A stretch of DNA of 64,000 bases from Eunapius fragilis (lineage: Eukaryota > Porifera > Demospongiae > Spongillida > Spongillidae), in NCBI GenBank assembly GCA_963681505.1, contig OY811981.1:310001-374000 (forward strand), read 5' to 3'. The position numbers and the translations under genes were made by a program. The notes under the pieces are model-generated. The model was not told the origin of the DNA. It ran no database searches and was given only the letters and a program-made list of their open reading frames with translations. Of this stretch, positions 17,701 to 32,100 are shown piece by piece; within the stretch, counting starts at the first letter, position 1; each line of letters begins with the position of its first letter.

Positions 17701-18763
17701 GAGACATGCAATATGAGCAAACCACTGCACACATGGAAGATAGCAGTAACCATTCCTCTATCTGTTTTAAATGCCACCCCGAGGATACCTGCTTTGGTAT
17801 GGGTTTACCAAGCGATTCAAAAGTAGGTTCCCACCCATACATTTCTATGGGAAATTTTTGACTATCTTAGCATCGAGGTGTTGATGAGACATGGAATATG
17901 AGCAAACCACTGCACACATGGAAGATAGCAGTAACCATTGCTCTATCTGTTTTAAATGCCACCCCGAGCATACCTTCTTCGGTGTGGGTTACCCAAGCGA
18001 TTCAAAAGTAGGTTCCAACCCATACATTCCTATGGGAAACCACCCATACATCTCTATGGGAAATATTGACTATCTTAGCATCGAGGTGTTGATGAGACAT
18101 GGAATATGAGCAAACCACTGCACACATGGAAGATAGCAGTAACCATTCCTCTATCTGTTTTAAATGCCACCCCGAGGATACCTGCTTTGGTATGGGTTTA
18201 CCAAGCGATTCAAAAGTAGGTTCCCACCCATACATTCCTATGGGAAACCACCCATACATCTCTGTGTGAAATAGTGACTATCTTAGCATCGAGGTGTTGA
18301 TGAGACATGCAATATGAGCAAACCACTGCACACATGGAAGATAGCAGTAACCATTCCTCTATCTGTTTTAAATGCCACCCCGAGGATACCTGCTTTGGTA
18401 TGGGTTTACCAAGCGATTCAAAAGTAGATTCCCACCCATACATTTCTATGGGAAATTTTTGACTATCTTAGCATCGAGGTGTTGATGAGACATGGAATAT
18501 GAGCAAACCACTGCACACATGGAAGATAGCAGTAACCATTCCTCTATCTGTTTTAAATGCCACCCCGAGGATACCTGCTTTGGTATGGGTTTACCAAGCG
18601 ATTCAAAAGTAGGTTCCAACTTATACATTCCTATGGGAAACCACCCATACATCTCTATGGGAAATATTGACTATCTTAGCATAGAGGTGTTGATGAGACA
18701 TGCAATATGAGCAAACCACTGCACACATGGAAGATAGCAGTAACCATTCCTCTATCTGTTTTT
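11723..18763. repeat. Array block: A/B dimers, 994-bp pair, two P cassettes
   Basis: Alternating 185- and 208-bp units give a 393-bp dimer. Two 994-bp copies lie at about 12109-13102 and 13103-14096. Around 14,900-15,500 the block recalls 10,200-10,800 (offset 4,692, sharing ATGCAGTATGAG and CTGCCCACAT). P cassettes sit at about 15594-15900 and 16873-17185. Confidence 0.85.
12109..14096. repeat. 994-bp tandem higher-order pair
   Basis: Shared private variants at 994-bp offset include CACACATTGAAG and GAGAAAACCACTG. At least one difference separates the copies: G at 12648 versus A at 13642. Confidence 0.88.
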
Positions 18764-21700
18764 AATGCCACCCCGAGGATACCTGCTTTGGTATGGGTTT
18801 ACCAAGCGATTCAAAAGTAGGTTCCCACCCATACATTTCTATGGGAAATTTTTGACTATCTTAGCATCGAGGTGTTGATGAGACATGGAATATGAGTAAA
18901 CCACTGCACACATGGAAGATAGCAGTAACCATTGCTCTATCTGTTTTTAATGCCACCCCGAGCATACCTTCTTCGGTGTGGGTTACCCAAGCGATTCAAA
19001 AGTAGGTTCCAACCCATACATTCCTATGGGAAACCACCCATACATCTCTATGGGAAATATTGACTATCTTAGCATAGAGGTGTTGATGAGACATGCAATA
19101 TGAGCAAACCACTGCACACATGGAAGATAGCAGTAACCATTCCTCTATCTGTTTTAAATGCCACCCCGAGGATACCTGCTTTGGTATGGGTTTACCAAGC
19201 GATTCAAAAGTAGGTTCCCACCCATACATTCCTATGGGAAACCACCCATACATCTCTATGGGAAATAGTGACTATCTTAGAATCGAGGTGTTGATGAGAC
19301 ATGCAATATGAGCAAACCACTGCACACATGGAAGATAGCAGTAACCACTCCTCTATCTCTTTTTAATGCCACCCCGAGGATACCTGCTTTGGTATGGGTT
19401 TACCAAGCGATTCAAAAGTAGGTTCCCACCCATACATTTCTATGGGAAATTTTTGACTATCTTAGCATCGAGGTGTTGATGAGTCATGCAATATGAGCAA
19501 ACCACTGCACACATGGAAGATAGCAGTAACCATTCCTCTATCTGTTTTAAATGCCACCCCGAGGATACCTGCTTTGGTATGGGTTTACCAAGCGATTCAA
19601 AAGTAGGTTCCCACCCATACATTTCTATGGGAAATTTTTGACTATCTTAGCATCGAGGTGTTGATGAGACATGGAATATGAGCAAACCACTGCACACATG
19701 GAAGATAGCAGTAACCATTGCTCTATCTGTTTTAAATGCCACCCCGAGCATACCTTCTTCGGTGTGGGTTACCCAAGCGATTCAAAAGTAGGTTCCAACC
19801 CATACATTCCTATGGGAAACCACCCATACATCTCTATGGGAAATATTGACTATCTTAGCATAGAGGTGTTGATGAGACATACAATATGAGCAAACCACTG
19901 CACACATGGAAGATAGCAGTAACCATTCCTCTATCTGTTTTAAATGCCACCCCGAGGATACCTGCTTTGGTATGGGTTTACCAAGCGATTCAAAAGTAGG
20001 TTCCAACCCATACATTCCTATGGGAAACCACCCATACATCTCTATGGGAAATATTGACTATCTTAGCATAGAGGTGTTGATGAGACATGCAATATGAGCA
20101 AACCACTGCACACATGGAAGATAGCAGTAACCATTCCTCTATCTGTTTTTAATGCCACCCCGAGGATACCTGCTTTGGTATGGGTTTACCAAGCGATTCA
20201 AAAGTAGGTTCCCACCCATACATTTCTATGGGAAATTTTTGACTATCTTAGCATCGAGGTGTTGATGAGACATGGAATATGAGCAAACCACTGCACACAT
20301 GGAAGATAGCAGTAACCATTGCTCTATCTGTTTTTAATGCCACCCCGAGCATACCTTCTTCGGTGTGGGTTACCCAAGCGATTCAAAAGTAGGTTCCAAC
20401 CCATACATTCCTATGGGAAACCACCCATACATCTCTATGGGAAATATTGACTATCTTAGCATAGAGGTGTTGATGAGACATGCAATATGAGCAAACCACT
20501 GCACACATGGAAGATAGCAGTAACCATTCCTCTATCTGTTTTAAATGCCACCCCGAGGATACCTGCTTTGGTATGGGTTTACCAAGCGATTCAAAAGTAG
20601 GTTCCCACCCATACATTTCTATGGGAAATTTTTGACTATCTTAGCATCGAGGTGTTGATGAGACATGGAATATGAGTAAACCACTGCACACATGGAAGAT
20701 AGCAGTAACCATTGCTCTATCTGTTTTTAATGCCACCCCGAGCATACCTTCTTCGGTGTGGGTTACCCAAGCGATTCAAAAGTAGGTTCCAACCCATACA
20801 TTCCTATGGGAAACCACCCATACATCTCTATGGGAAATATTGACTATCTTAGCATAGAGGTGTTGATGAGACATGCAATATGAGCAAACCACTGCACACA
20901 TGGAAGATAGCAGTAACCATTCCTCTATCTGTTTTAAATGCCACCCCGAGGATACCTGCTTTGGTATGGGTTTACCAAGCGATTCAAAAGTAGGTTCCCA
21001 CCCATACATTCCTATGGGAAACCACCCATACATCTCTATGGGAAATAGTGACTATCTTAGAATCGAGGTGTTGATGAGACATGCAATATGAGCAAACCAC
21101 TGCACACATGGAAGATAGCAGTAACCACTCCTCTATCTCTTTTTAATGCCACCCCGAGGATACCTGCTTTGGTATGGGTTTACCAAGCGATTCAAAAGTA
21201 GGTTCCCACCCATACATTTCTATGGGAAATTTTTGACTATCTTAGCATCGAGGTGTTGATGAGTCATGCAATATGAGCAAACCACTGCACACATGGAAGA
21301 TAGCAGTAACCATTCCTCTATCTGTTTTAAATGCCACCCCGAGGATACCTGCTTTGGTATGGGTTTACCAAGCGATTCAAAAGTAGGTTCCCACCCATAC
21401 ATTTCTATGGGAAATTTTTGACTATCTTAGCATCGAGGTGTTGATGAGACATGGAATATGAGCAAACCACTGCACACATGGAAGATAGCAGTAACCATTG
21501 CTCTATCTGTTTTAAATGCCACCCCGAGCATACCTTCTTCGGTGTGGGTTACCCAAGCGATTCAAAAGTAGGTTCCAACCCATACATTCCTATGGGAAAC
21601 CACCCATACATCTCTATGGGAAATATTGACTATCTTAGCATAGAGGTGTTGATGAGACATACAATATGAGCAAACCACTGCACACATGGAAGATAGCAGT

Positions 21701-22114
21701 AACCATTCCTCTATCTGTTTTAAATGCCACCCCGAGGATACCTGCTTTGGTATGGGTTTACCAAGCGATTCAAAAGTAGGTTCCAACCCATACATTCCTA
21801 TGGGAAACCACCCATACATCTCTATGGGAAATATTGACTATCTTAGCATAGAGGTGTTGATGAGACATGCAATATGAGCAAACCACTGCACACATGGAAG
21901 ATAGCAGTAACCATTCCTCTATCTGTTTTTAATGCCACCCCGAGGATACCTGCTTTGGTATGGGTTTACCAAGCGATTCAAAAGTAGGTTCCCACCCATA
22001 CATTTCTATGGGAAATTTTTGACTATCTTAGCATCGAGGTGTTGATGAGACATGGAATATGAGCAAACCACTGCACACATGGAAGATAGCAGTAACCATT
22101 GCTCTATCTGTTTT
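18764..22114. repeat. 1,571-bp block repeated at 1,780-bp offset
   Basis: 18764-20334 corresponds to 20544-22114. Shared private variants are GAGTAAACC (18897/20677), TTAGAATCG and GACATACAATATG. The limits are set by T/A differences at 18763/20543 and 20335/22115. Confidence 0.88.
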
Positions 22115-25100
22115 AAATGCCACCCCGAGCATACCTTCTTCGGTGTGGGTTACCCAAGCGATTCAAAAGTAGGTTCCAACCCATACATTCCTATGGGAAA
22201 CCACCCATACATCTCTATGGGAAATATTGACTATCTTAGAATCGAGGTGTTGATGAGACATGGAATATGAGCAAACCACTGCACACATGGAAGATAGCAG
22301 TAACCATTCCTCTATCTGTTTTAAATGCCACCCCGAGGATACCTGCTTTGGTATGGGTTTACCAAGCGATTCAAAAGTAGGTTCCCACCCATACATTTCT
22401 ATGGGAAATTTTTGACTATCTTAGCATCGAGGTGTTGATGAGACATGGAATATGAGCAAACCACTGCACACATGGAAGATAGCAGTAACCATTGCTCTAT
22501 CTGTTTTAAATGCCACCCCGAGCATACCTTCTTCGGTGTGGGTTACCCAAGCGATTCAAAAGTAGGTTCCAACCCATACATTCCTATGGGAAACCACCCA
22601 TACATCTCTATGGGAAATATTGACTATCTTAGAATCGAGGTGTTGATGAGACATGGAATATGAGCAAACCACTGCACACATGGAAGATAGCAGTAACCAT
22701 TCCTCTATCTGTTTTAAATGCCACCCCGAGGATACCTGCTTTGGTATGGGTTTACCAAGCGATTCAAAAGTAGGTTCCCACCCATACATTCCTATGGGAA
22801 ACCACCCATACATCTCTGTGGGAAATAGTGACTATCTTAGCATCGAGGTGTTGATGAGACATGCAATATGAGCAAACCACTGCACACATGGAAGATAGCA
22901 GTAACCATTCCTCTATCTGTTTTAAATGCCACCCCGAGGATACCTGCTTTGGTATGGGTTTACCAAGCGATTCAAAAGTAGGTTCCCACCCATACATTTC
23001 TATGGGAAATTTTTGACTATCTTAGCATCGAGGTGTTGATGAGACATGGAATATGAGCAAACCACTGCACACATGGAAGATAGCAGTAACCATTGCTCTA
23101 TCTGTTTTTAATGCCACCCCGAGCATACCTTCTTCGGTGTGGGTTACCCAAGCGATTCAAAAGTAGGTTCCAACCCATACATTCCTATGGGAAACCACCC
23201 ATACATCTCTATGGGAAATATTGACTATCTTAGCATAGAGGTGTTGATGAGACATGCAATATGAGCAAACCACTGCACACATGGAAGATAGCAGTAACCA
23301 TTCCTCTATCTGTTTTAAATGCCACCCCGAGGATACCTGCTTTGGTATGGGTTTACCAAGCGATTCAAAAGTAGGTTCCCACCCATACATTTCTATGGGA
23401 AATTTTTGACTATCTTAGCATCGAGGTGTTGATGAGACATGGAATATGAGCAAACCACTGCACACTTGGAAGATAGCAGTAACCATTGCTCTATCTGTTT
23501 TTAATGCCACCCCGAGCATACCTTCTTCGGTGTGGGTTACCCAAGCGATTCAAAAGTAGGTTCCAACCCATACATTCCTATGGGAAACCACCCATACATC
23601 TCTATGGGAAATATTGACTATCTTAGCATAGAGGTGTTGATGAGACATGCAATATGAGCAAACCACTGCACACATGGAAGATAGCAGTAACCATTCCTCT
23701 ATGTGTTTTAAATGCCACCCCGAGGATACCTGCTTTTGTATGGGTTTACCAAGCGATTCAAAAGTAGGTTCCCACCCATACATTTCTATGGGAAATTTTT
23801 GACTATCTTAGCATCGAGGTGTTGATGAGACATGGAATATGAGCAAACCACTGCACACATGGAAGATAGCAGTAACCATTGCTCTATCTGTTTTAAATGC
23901 CACCCCGAGCATACCTTCTTCGGTGTGGGTTACCCAAGCGATTCAAAAGTAGGTTCCAACCCATACATTCCTATGGGAAACCACCCATACATCTCTATGG
24001 GAAATATTGACTATCTTAGCATCGAGGTGTTGATGAGACATGGAATATGAGCAAACCACTGCACACATGGAAGATAGCAGTAACCATTCCTCTATCTGTT
24101 TTAAATGCCACCCCGAGGATACCTGCTTTGGTATGGGTTTACCAAGCGATTCAAAAGTAGGTTCCCACCCATACATTCCTATGGGAAACCACCCATACAT
24201 CTCTGTGGGAAATAGTGACTATCTTAGCATCGAGGTGTTGATGAGACATGGAATATGAGCAAACCACTGCACACATGGAAGATAGCAGTAACCATTCCTC
24301 TATCTGTTTTAAATGCCACCCCGAGGATACCTGCTTTGGTATGGGTTTACCAAGCGATTCAAAAGTAGGTTCCAACCCATACATTCCTATGGGAAACCAC
24401 CCATACATCTCTATGGGAAATATTGACTATCTTAGCATAGAGGTGTTGATGAGACATGCAATATGAGCAAACCACTGCACACATGGAAGATAGCAGTAAC
24501 CATTCCTCTATCTGTTTTAAATGCCACCCCGAGGATACCTGCTTTGGTATGGGTTTACCAAGCGATTCAAAAGTAGGTTCCCACCCATACATTTCTATGG
24601 GAAATTTTTGACTATCTTAGCATCGAGGTGTTGATGAGACATGGAATATGAGCAAACCACTGCACACATGGAAGATAGCAGTAACCATTGCTCTATCTGT
24701 TTTTAATGCCACCCCGAGCATACCTTCTTCGGTGTGGGTTACCCAAGCGATTCAAAAGTAGGTTCCAACCCATACATTCCTATGGGAAACCACCCATACA
24801 TCTCTATGGGAAATATTGACTATCTTAGCATAGAGGTGTTGATGAGACATGCAATATGAGCAAACCACTGCACACATGGAAGATAGCAGTAACCATTCCT
24901 CTATCTGTTTTAAATGCCACCCCGAGGATACCTGCTTTGGTATGGGTTTACCAAGCGATTCAAAAGTAGGTTCCCACCCATACATTTCTATGGGAAATTT
25001 TTGACTATCTTAGCATCGAGGTGTTGATGAGACATGGAATATGAGCAAACCACTGCACACATGGAAGATAGCAGTAACCATTGCTCTATCTGTTTTTAAT

Positions 25101-28100
25101 GCCACCCCGAGCATACCTTCTTCGGTGTGGGTTACCCAAGCGATTCAAAAGTAGGTTCCAACCCATACATTCCTATGGGAAACCACCCATACATCTCTAT
25201 GGGAAATATTGACTATCTTAGCATAGAGGTGTTGATGAGACATGCAATATGAGCAAACCACTGCACACATGGAAGATAGCAGTAACCATTCCTCTATCTG
25301 TTTTAAATGCCACCCCGAGGATACCTGCTTTGGTATGGGTTTACCAAGCGATTCAAAAGTAGGTTCCCACCCATACATTTCTATGGGAAATTTTTGACTA
25401 TCTTAGCATCGAGGTGTTGATGAGACATGGAATATGAGCAAACCACTGCACACATGGAAGATAGCAGTAACCATTGCTCTATCTGTTTTTAATGCCACCC
25501 CGAGCATACCTTCTTCGGTGTGGGTTACCCAAGTGATTCAAAAGTAGGTTCCAACCCATACATTCCTATGGGAAACCACCCATACATCTCTATGGGAAAT
25601 ATTGACTATCTTAGCATAGAGGTGTTGATGAGACATGCAATATGAGCAAACCACTGCACACATGGAAGATAGCAGTAACCATTCCTCTATCTGTTTTAAA
25701 TGCCACCCCGAGGATACCTGCTTTGGTATGGGTTTACCAAGCGATTCAAAAGTAGGTTCCCACCCATACATTTCTATGGGAAATTTTTGACTATCTTAGC
25801 ATCGAGGTGTTGATGAGACATGGAATATGAGCAAACCACTGCACACATGGAAGATAGCAGTAACCATTGCTCTATCTGTTTTTAATGCCACCCCGAGCAT
25901 ACCTTCTTCGGTGTGGGTTACCCAAGCGATTCAAAAGTAGGTTCCAACCCATACATTCCTATGGGAAACCACCCATACATCTCTATGGGAAATATTGACT
26001 ATCTTAGCATAGAGGTGTTGATGAGACATGCAATATGAGCAAACCACTGCACACATGGAAGATAGCAGTAACCATTCCTCTATCTGTTTTAAATGCCACC
26101 CCGAGGATACCTGCTTTGGTATGGGTTTACCAAGCGATTCAAAAGTAGGTTCCCACCCATACATTCCTATGGGAAACCACCCATACATCTCTGTGGGAAA
26201 TAGTGACTATCTTAGCATCGAGGTGTTGATGAGACATTGAATATGAGCAAACCACTGCACACATGGAAGATAGCAGTAACCATTCCTCTATCTGTTTTAA
26301 ATGCCACCCCGAGGATACCTGCTTTGGTCTGGGTTTACCAAGCGATTCAAAAGTAGGTTCCCACCCATACATTTCTATGGGAAATTTTTGATTATCTTAG
26401 CATCGAGGTGTTGATGAGACATGGAATATGAGCAAACCACTGCACACATGGAAGATAGCAGTAACCATTCCTCTATCTGTTTTAAATGCCACCCCGAGGA
26501 TACCTGCTTTGGTATGGGTTTACCAAGCGATTCAAAAGTAGGTTCCAACCCATACATTCCTATGGGAAACAACCCATACATCTCTATGGGAAATATTGAC
26601 TATCTTAGCATAGAGGTGTTGATGAGACATGCAATATGAGCAAACCACTGCACACATGGAAGATAGCAGTAACCATTCCTCTATCTGTTTTTAATGCCAC
26701 CCCGAGGATACCTGCTTTGGTATGGGTTTACCAAGCGATTCAAAAGTAGGTTCCCACCCATACATTTCTATGGGAAATTTTTGACTATCTTAGCATCGAG
26801 GTGTTGATGAGACATGGAATATGAGCAAACCACTGCACACATGGAAGATAGCAGTAACCATTGCTCTATCTGTTTTAAATGCCACCCCGAGCATACCTTC
26901 TTCGGTGTGGGTTACCCAAGCGATTCAAAAGTAGGTTCCAACCCATACATTCCTATGGGAAACCACCCATACATCTCTATGGGAAATATTGACTATCTTA
27001 GCATAGAGGTGTTGATGAGACATGCAATATGAGCAAACCACTGCACACATGGAAGATAGCAGTAACCATTCCTCTATCTGTTTTAAATGCCACCCCGAGG
27101 ATACCTGCTTTGGTATGGGTTTACCAAGCGATTCAAAAGTAGGTTCCCACCCATACATTCCTATGGGAAACCACCCATACATCTCTGTGGGAAATAGTGA
27201 CTATCTTAGCATCGAGGTGTTGATGAGACATGCAATATGAGCAAACCACTGCACACATGGAAGATAGCAGTAACCATTCCTCTATCTGTTTTAAAAGCCA
27301 CCCCGAGGATACCTGCTTTGGTATGGGTTTACCAAGCGATTCAAAAGTAGGTTCCCACCCATACATTTCTATGGGAAATTTTTGACTATCTTAGCATCGA
27401 GGTGTTGATGAGACATGGAATATGAGCAAACCACTGCACACATGGAAGATAGCAGTAACCATTCCTCTATCTGTTTTAAATACCACCCCGAGGATACCTG
27501 CTTCGGTATGGGATACCCAAGCGATTCAAAAGTAGGTTCCCACCCATACATTCCTATGGGAAACCACCCATACATCTCTATGGGAAATAGTGACTATCTT
27601 AGCATCGAGGTGTTGATGAGACATGCAATATGAGCAAACCACTGCACACATGGAAGATAGCAGTAACCACTCCTCTATCTCTTTTTAATGCCACCCCGAG
27701 GATACCTGCTTTGGTATGGGTTTACCAAGCGATTCAAAAGTAGGTTCCCACCCATACATTTCTATGGGAATTTTTTGACTATCTTAGCATCGAGGTGTTG
27801 ATGAGTCATGCAATATGAGCAAACCACTGCACACATGGAAGATAGCAGTAACCATTCCTCTATCTGTTTTAAATGCCACCCCGAGGATACCTGCTTTGGT
27901 ATGGGTTTACCAAGCGATTCAAAAGTAGGTTCCCACCCATACATTTCTATGGGAAATTTTAGACTATCATAGCATCGAGGTGTTGATGAGTCATGCAATA
28001 TGAGCAAACCACTGCACACATGGAAGATAGCAGTAACCATTCCTCTATCTGTTTTAAATGCCACCCCGAGGATACCTGCTTTGGTATGGGTTTACCAAGC

Positions 28101-29184
28101 GATTCAAAAGTAGGTTCCCACCCATACATTTCTATGGGAAATTTTTGACTATCTTAGCATCGAGGTGTTGATGAGACATGGAATATGAGCAAACCACTGC
28201 ACACATGGAAGATAGCAGTAACCATTCCTCTATCTGTTTTAAATGCCACCCCGAGGATACCTGCTTTGGTATGGGTTTACCAAGCGATTCAAAAGTAGGT
28301 TCCCACCCATACATTCCTATGGGAAACCACCCATACATCTCTATGGGAAATAGTGACTATCTTAGCATAGAGGTGTTGATGAGACATGCAATATGAGCAA
28401 ACCACTGCACACATGGAAGATAGCAGTAACCATTCCTCTATCTGTTTTAAATGCCACCCCGAGGATACCTGCTTTGGTATGGGTTTACCAAGCGATTCAA
28501 AAGTAGGTTCCCACCCATACATTCCTATGGGAAACCACCCATACATCTCTGTGGGAAATAGTGACTATCTTAGCATCGAGGTGTTGATGAGACATGCAAT
28601 ATGAGCAAACCACTGCACACATGGAAGATAGCAGTAACCATTCCTCTATCTGTTTTAAATGCCACCCCGAGCATACCTGCTTCGGTATGGGATACCCAAG
28701 CGATTCAAAAGTAGGTTCCCACCCATACATTCCTATGGGAAACCACCCATACATCTCTATGGGAAATAGTGACTATCTTAGCATCGAGGTGTTGATGAGA
28801 CATGCAATATGAGCAAACCACTGCACACATGGAAGATAGCAGTAACCACTCATCTATCTCTTTTTAATGCCACCCCGAGGATACCTGCTTTGGTATGGGT
28901 TTACCAAGCGATTCAAAAGTAGGTTCCCACCCATACATTTCTATGGGAAATTTTTGACTATCTTAGCATCGAGGTGTTGATGAGTCATGCAATATGAGCA
29001 AACCACTGCACACATGGAAGATAGCAGTAACCATTCCTCTATCTGTTTTAAATGCCACCCCGAGGATACCTGCTTTGGTATGGGTTTACCAAGCGATTCA
29101 AAAGTAGGTTCCCACCCATACATTTCTATGGGAAATTTTTGACTATCTTAGCATCGAGGTGTTGATGAGTCATGCAATATGAGC
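20678..29184. repeat. 8,507-bp duplicated satellite block, copy 1
   Basis: Corresponds to copy 2 at 29185-37691. Many private variants recur at exactly +8507, including CCAAGTGATTC, GGTCTGGGTT, GACATTGAATATG, CTATGTGTTTT and the TAGACTATCATAG subtype. No difference was noticed, although not every base was compared. Confidence 0.92.
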
Positions 29185-32100
29185 AAACCACTGCACACAT
29201 GGAAGATAGCAGTAACCATTGCTCTATCTGTTTTTAATGCCACCCCGAGCATACCTTCTTCGGTGTGGGTTACCCAAGCGATTCAAAAGTAGGTTCCAAC
29301 CCATACATTCCTATGGGAAACCACCCATACATCTCTATGGGAAATATTGACTATCTTAGCATAGAGGTGTTGATGAGACATGCAATATGAGCAAACCACT
29401 GCACACATGGAAGATAGCAGTAACCATTCCTCTATCTGTTTTAAATGCCACCCCGAGGATACCTGCTTTGGTATGGGTTTACCAAGCGATTCAAAAGTAG
29501 GTTCCCACCCATACATTCCTATGGGAAACCACCCATACATCTCTATGGGAAATAGTGACTATCTTAGAATCGAGGTGTTGATGAGACATGCAATATGAGC
29601 AAACCACTGCACACATGGAAGATAGCAGTAACCACTCCTCTATCTCTTTTTAATGCCACCCCGAGGATACCTGCTTTGGTATGGGTTTACCAAGCGATTC
29701 AAAAGTAGGTTCCCACCCATACATTTCTATGGGAAATTTTTGACTATCTTAGCATCGAGGTGTTGATGAGTCATGCAATATGAGCAAACCACTGCACACA
29801 TGGAAGATAGCAGTAACCATTCCTCTATCTGTTTTAAATGCCACCCCGAGGATACCTGCTTTGGTATGGGTTTACCAAGCGATTCAAAAGTAGGTTCCCA
29901 CCCATACATTTCTATGGGAAATTTTTGACTATCTTAGCATCGAGGTGTTGATGAGACATGGAATATGAGCAAACCACTGCACACATGGAAGATAGCAGTA
30001 ACCATTGCTCTATCTGTTTTAAATGCCACCCCGAGCATACCTTCTTCGGTGTGGGTTACCCAAGCGATTCAAAAGTAGGTTCCAACCCATACATTCCTAT
30101 GGGAAACCACCCATACATCTCTATGGGAAATATTGACTATCTTAGCATAGAGGTGTTGATGAGACATACAATATGAGCAAACCACTGCACACATGGAAGA
30201 TAGCAGTAACCATTCCTCTATCTGTTTTAAATGCCACCCCGAGGATACCTGCTTTGGTATGGGTTTACCAAGCGATTCAAAAGTAGGTTCCAACCCATAC
30301 ATTCCTATGGGAAACCACCCATACATCTCTATGGGAAATATTGACTATCTTAGCATAGAGGTGTTGATGAGACATGCAATATGAGCAAACCACTGCACAC
30401 ATGGAAGATAGCAGTAACCATTCCTCTATCTGTTTTTAATGCCACCCCGAGGATACCTGCTTTGGTATGGGTTTACCAAGCGATTCAAAAGTAGGTTCCC
30501 ACCCATACATTTCTATGGGAAATTTTTGACTATCTTAGCATCGAGGTGTTGATGAGACATGGAATATGAGCAAACCACTGCACACATGGAAGATAGCAGT
30601 AACCATTGCTCTATCTGTTTTAAATGCCACCCCGAGCATACCTTCTTCGGTGTGGGTTACCCAAGCGATTCAAAAGTAGGTTCCAACCCATACATTCCTA
30701 TGGGAAACCACCCATACATCTCTATGGGAAATATTGACTATCTTAGAATCGAGGTGTTGATGAGACATGGAATATGAGCAAACCACTGCACACATGGAAG
30801 ATAGCAGTAACCATTCCTCTATCTGTTTTAAATGCCACCCCGAGGATACCTGCTTTGGTATGGGTTTACCAAGCGATTCAAAAGTAGGTTCCCACCCATA
30901 CATTTCTATGGGAAATTTTTGACTATCTTAGCATCGAGGTGTTGATGAGACATGGAATATGAGCAAACCACTGCACACATGGAAGATAGCAGTAACCATT
31001 GCTCTATCTGTTTTAAATGCCACCCCGAGCATACCTTCTTCGGTGTGGGTTACCCAAGCGATTCAAAAGTAGGTTCCAACCCATACATTCCTATGGGAAA
31101 CCACCCATACATCTCTATGGGAAATATTGACTATCTTAGAATCGAGGTGTTGATGAGACATGGAATATGAGCAAACCACTGCACACATGGAAGATAGCAG
31201 TAACCATTCCTCTATCTGTTTTAAATGCCACCCCGAGGATACCTGCTTTGGTATGGGTTTACCAAGCGATTCAAAAGTAGGTTCCCACCCATACATTCCT
31301 ATGGGAAACCACCCATACATCTCTGTGGGAAATAGTGACTATCTTAGCATCGAGGTGTTGATGAGACATGCAATATGAGCAAACCACTGCACACATGGAA
31401 GATAGCAGTAACCATTCCTCTATCTGTTTTAAATGCCACCCCGAGGATACCTGCTTTGGTATGGGTTTACCAAGCGATTCAAAAGTAGGTTCCCACCCAT
31501 ACATTTCTATGGGAAATTTTTGACTATCTTAGCATCGAGGTGTTGATGAGACATGGAATATGAGCAAACCACTGCACACATGGAAGATAGCAGTAACCAT
31601 TGCTCTATCTGTTTTTAATGCCACCCCGAGCATACCTTCTTCGGTGTGGGTTACCCAAGCGATTCAAAAGTAGGTTCCAACCCATACATTCCTATGGGAA
31701 ACCACCCATACATCTCTATGGGAAATATTGACTATCTTAGCATAGAGGTGTTGATGAGACATGCAATATGAGCAAACCACTGCACACATGGAAGATAGCA
31801 GTAACCATTCCTCTATCTGTTTTAAATGCCACCCCGAGGATACCTGCTTTGGTATGGGTTTACCAAGCGATTCAAAAGTAGGTTCCCACCCATACATTTC
31901 TATGGGAAATTTTTGACTATCTTAGCATCGAGGTGTTGATGAGACATGGAATATGAGCAAACCACTGCACACTTGGAAGATAGCAGTAACCATTGCTCTA
32001 TCTGTTTTTAATGCCACCCCGAGCATACCTTCTTCGGTGTGGGTTACCCAAGCGATTCAAAAGTAGGTTCCAACCCATACATTCCTATGGGAAACCACCC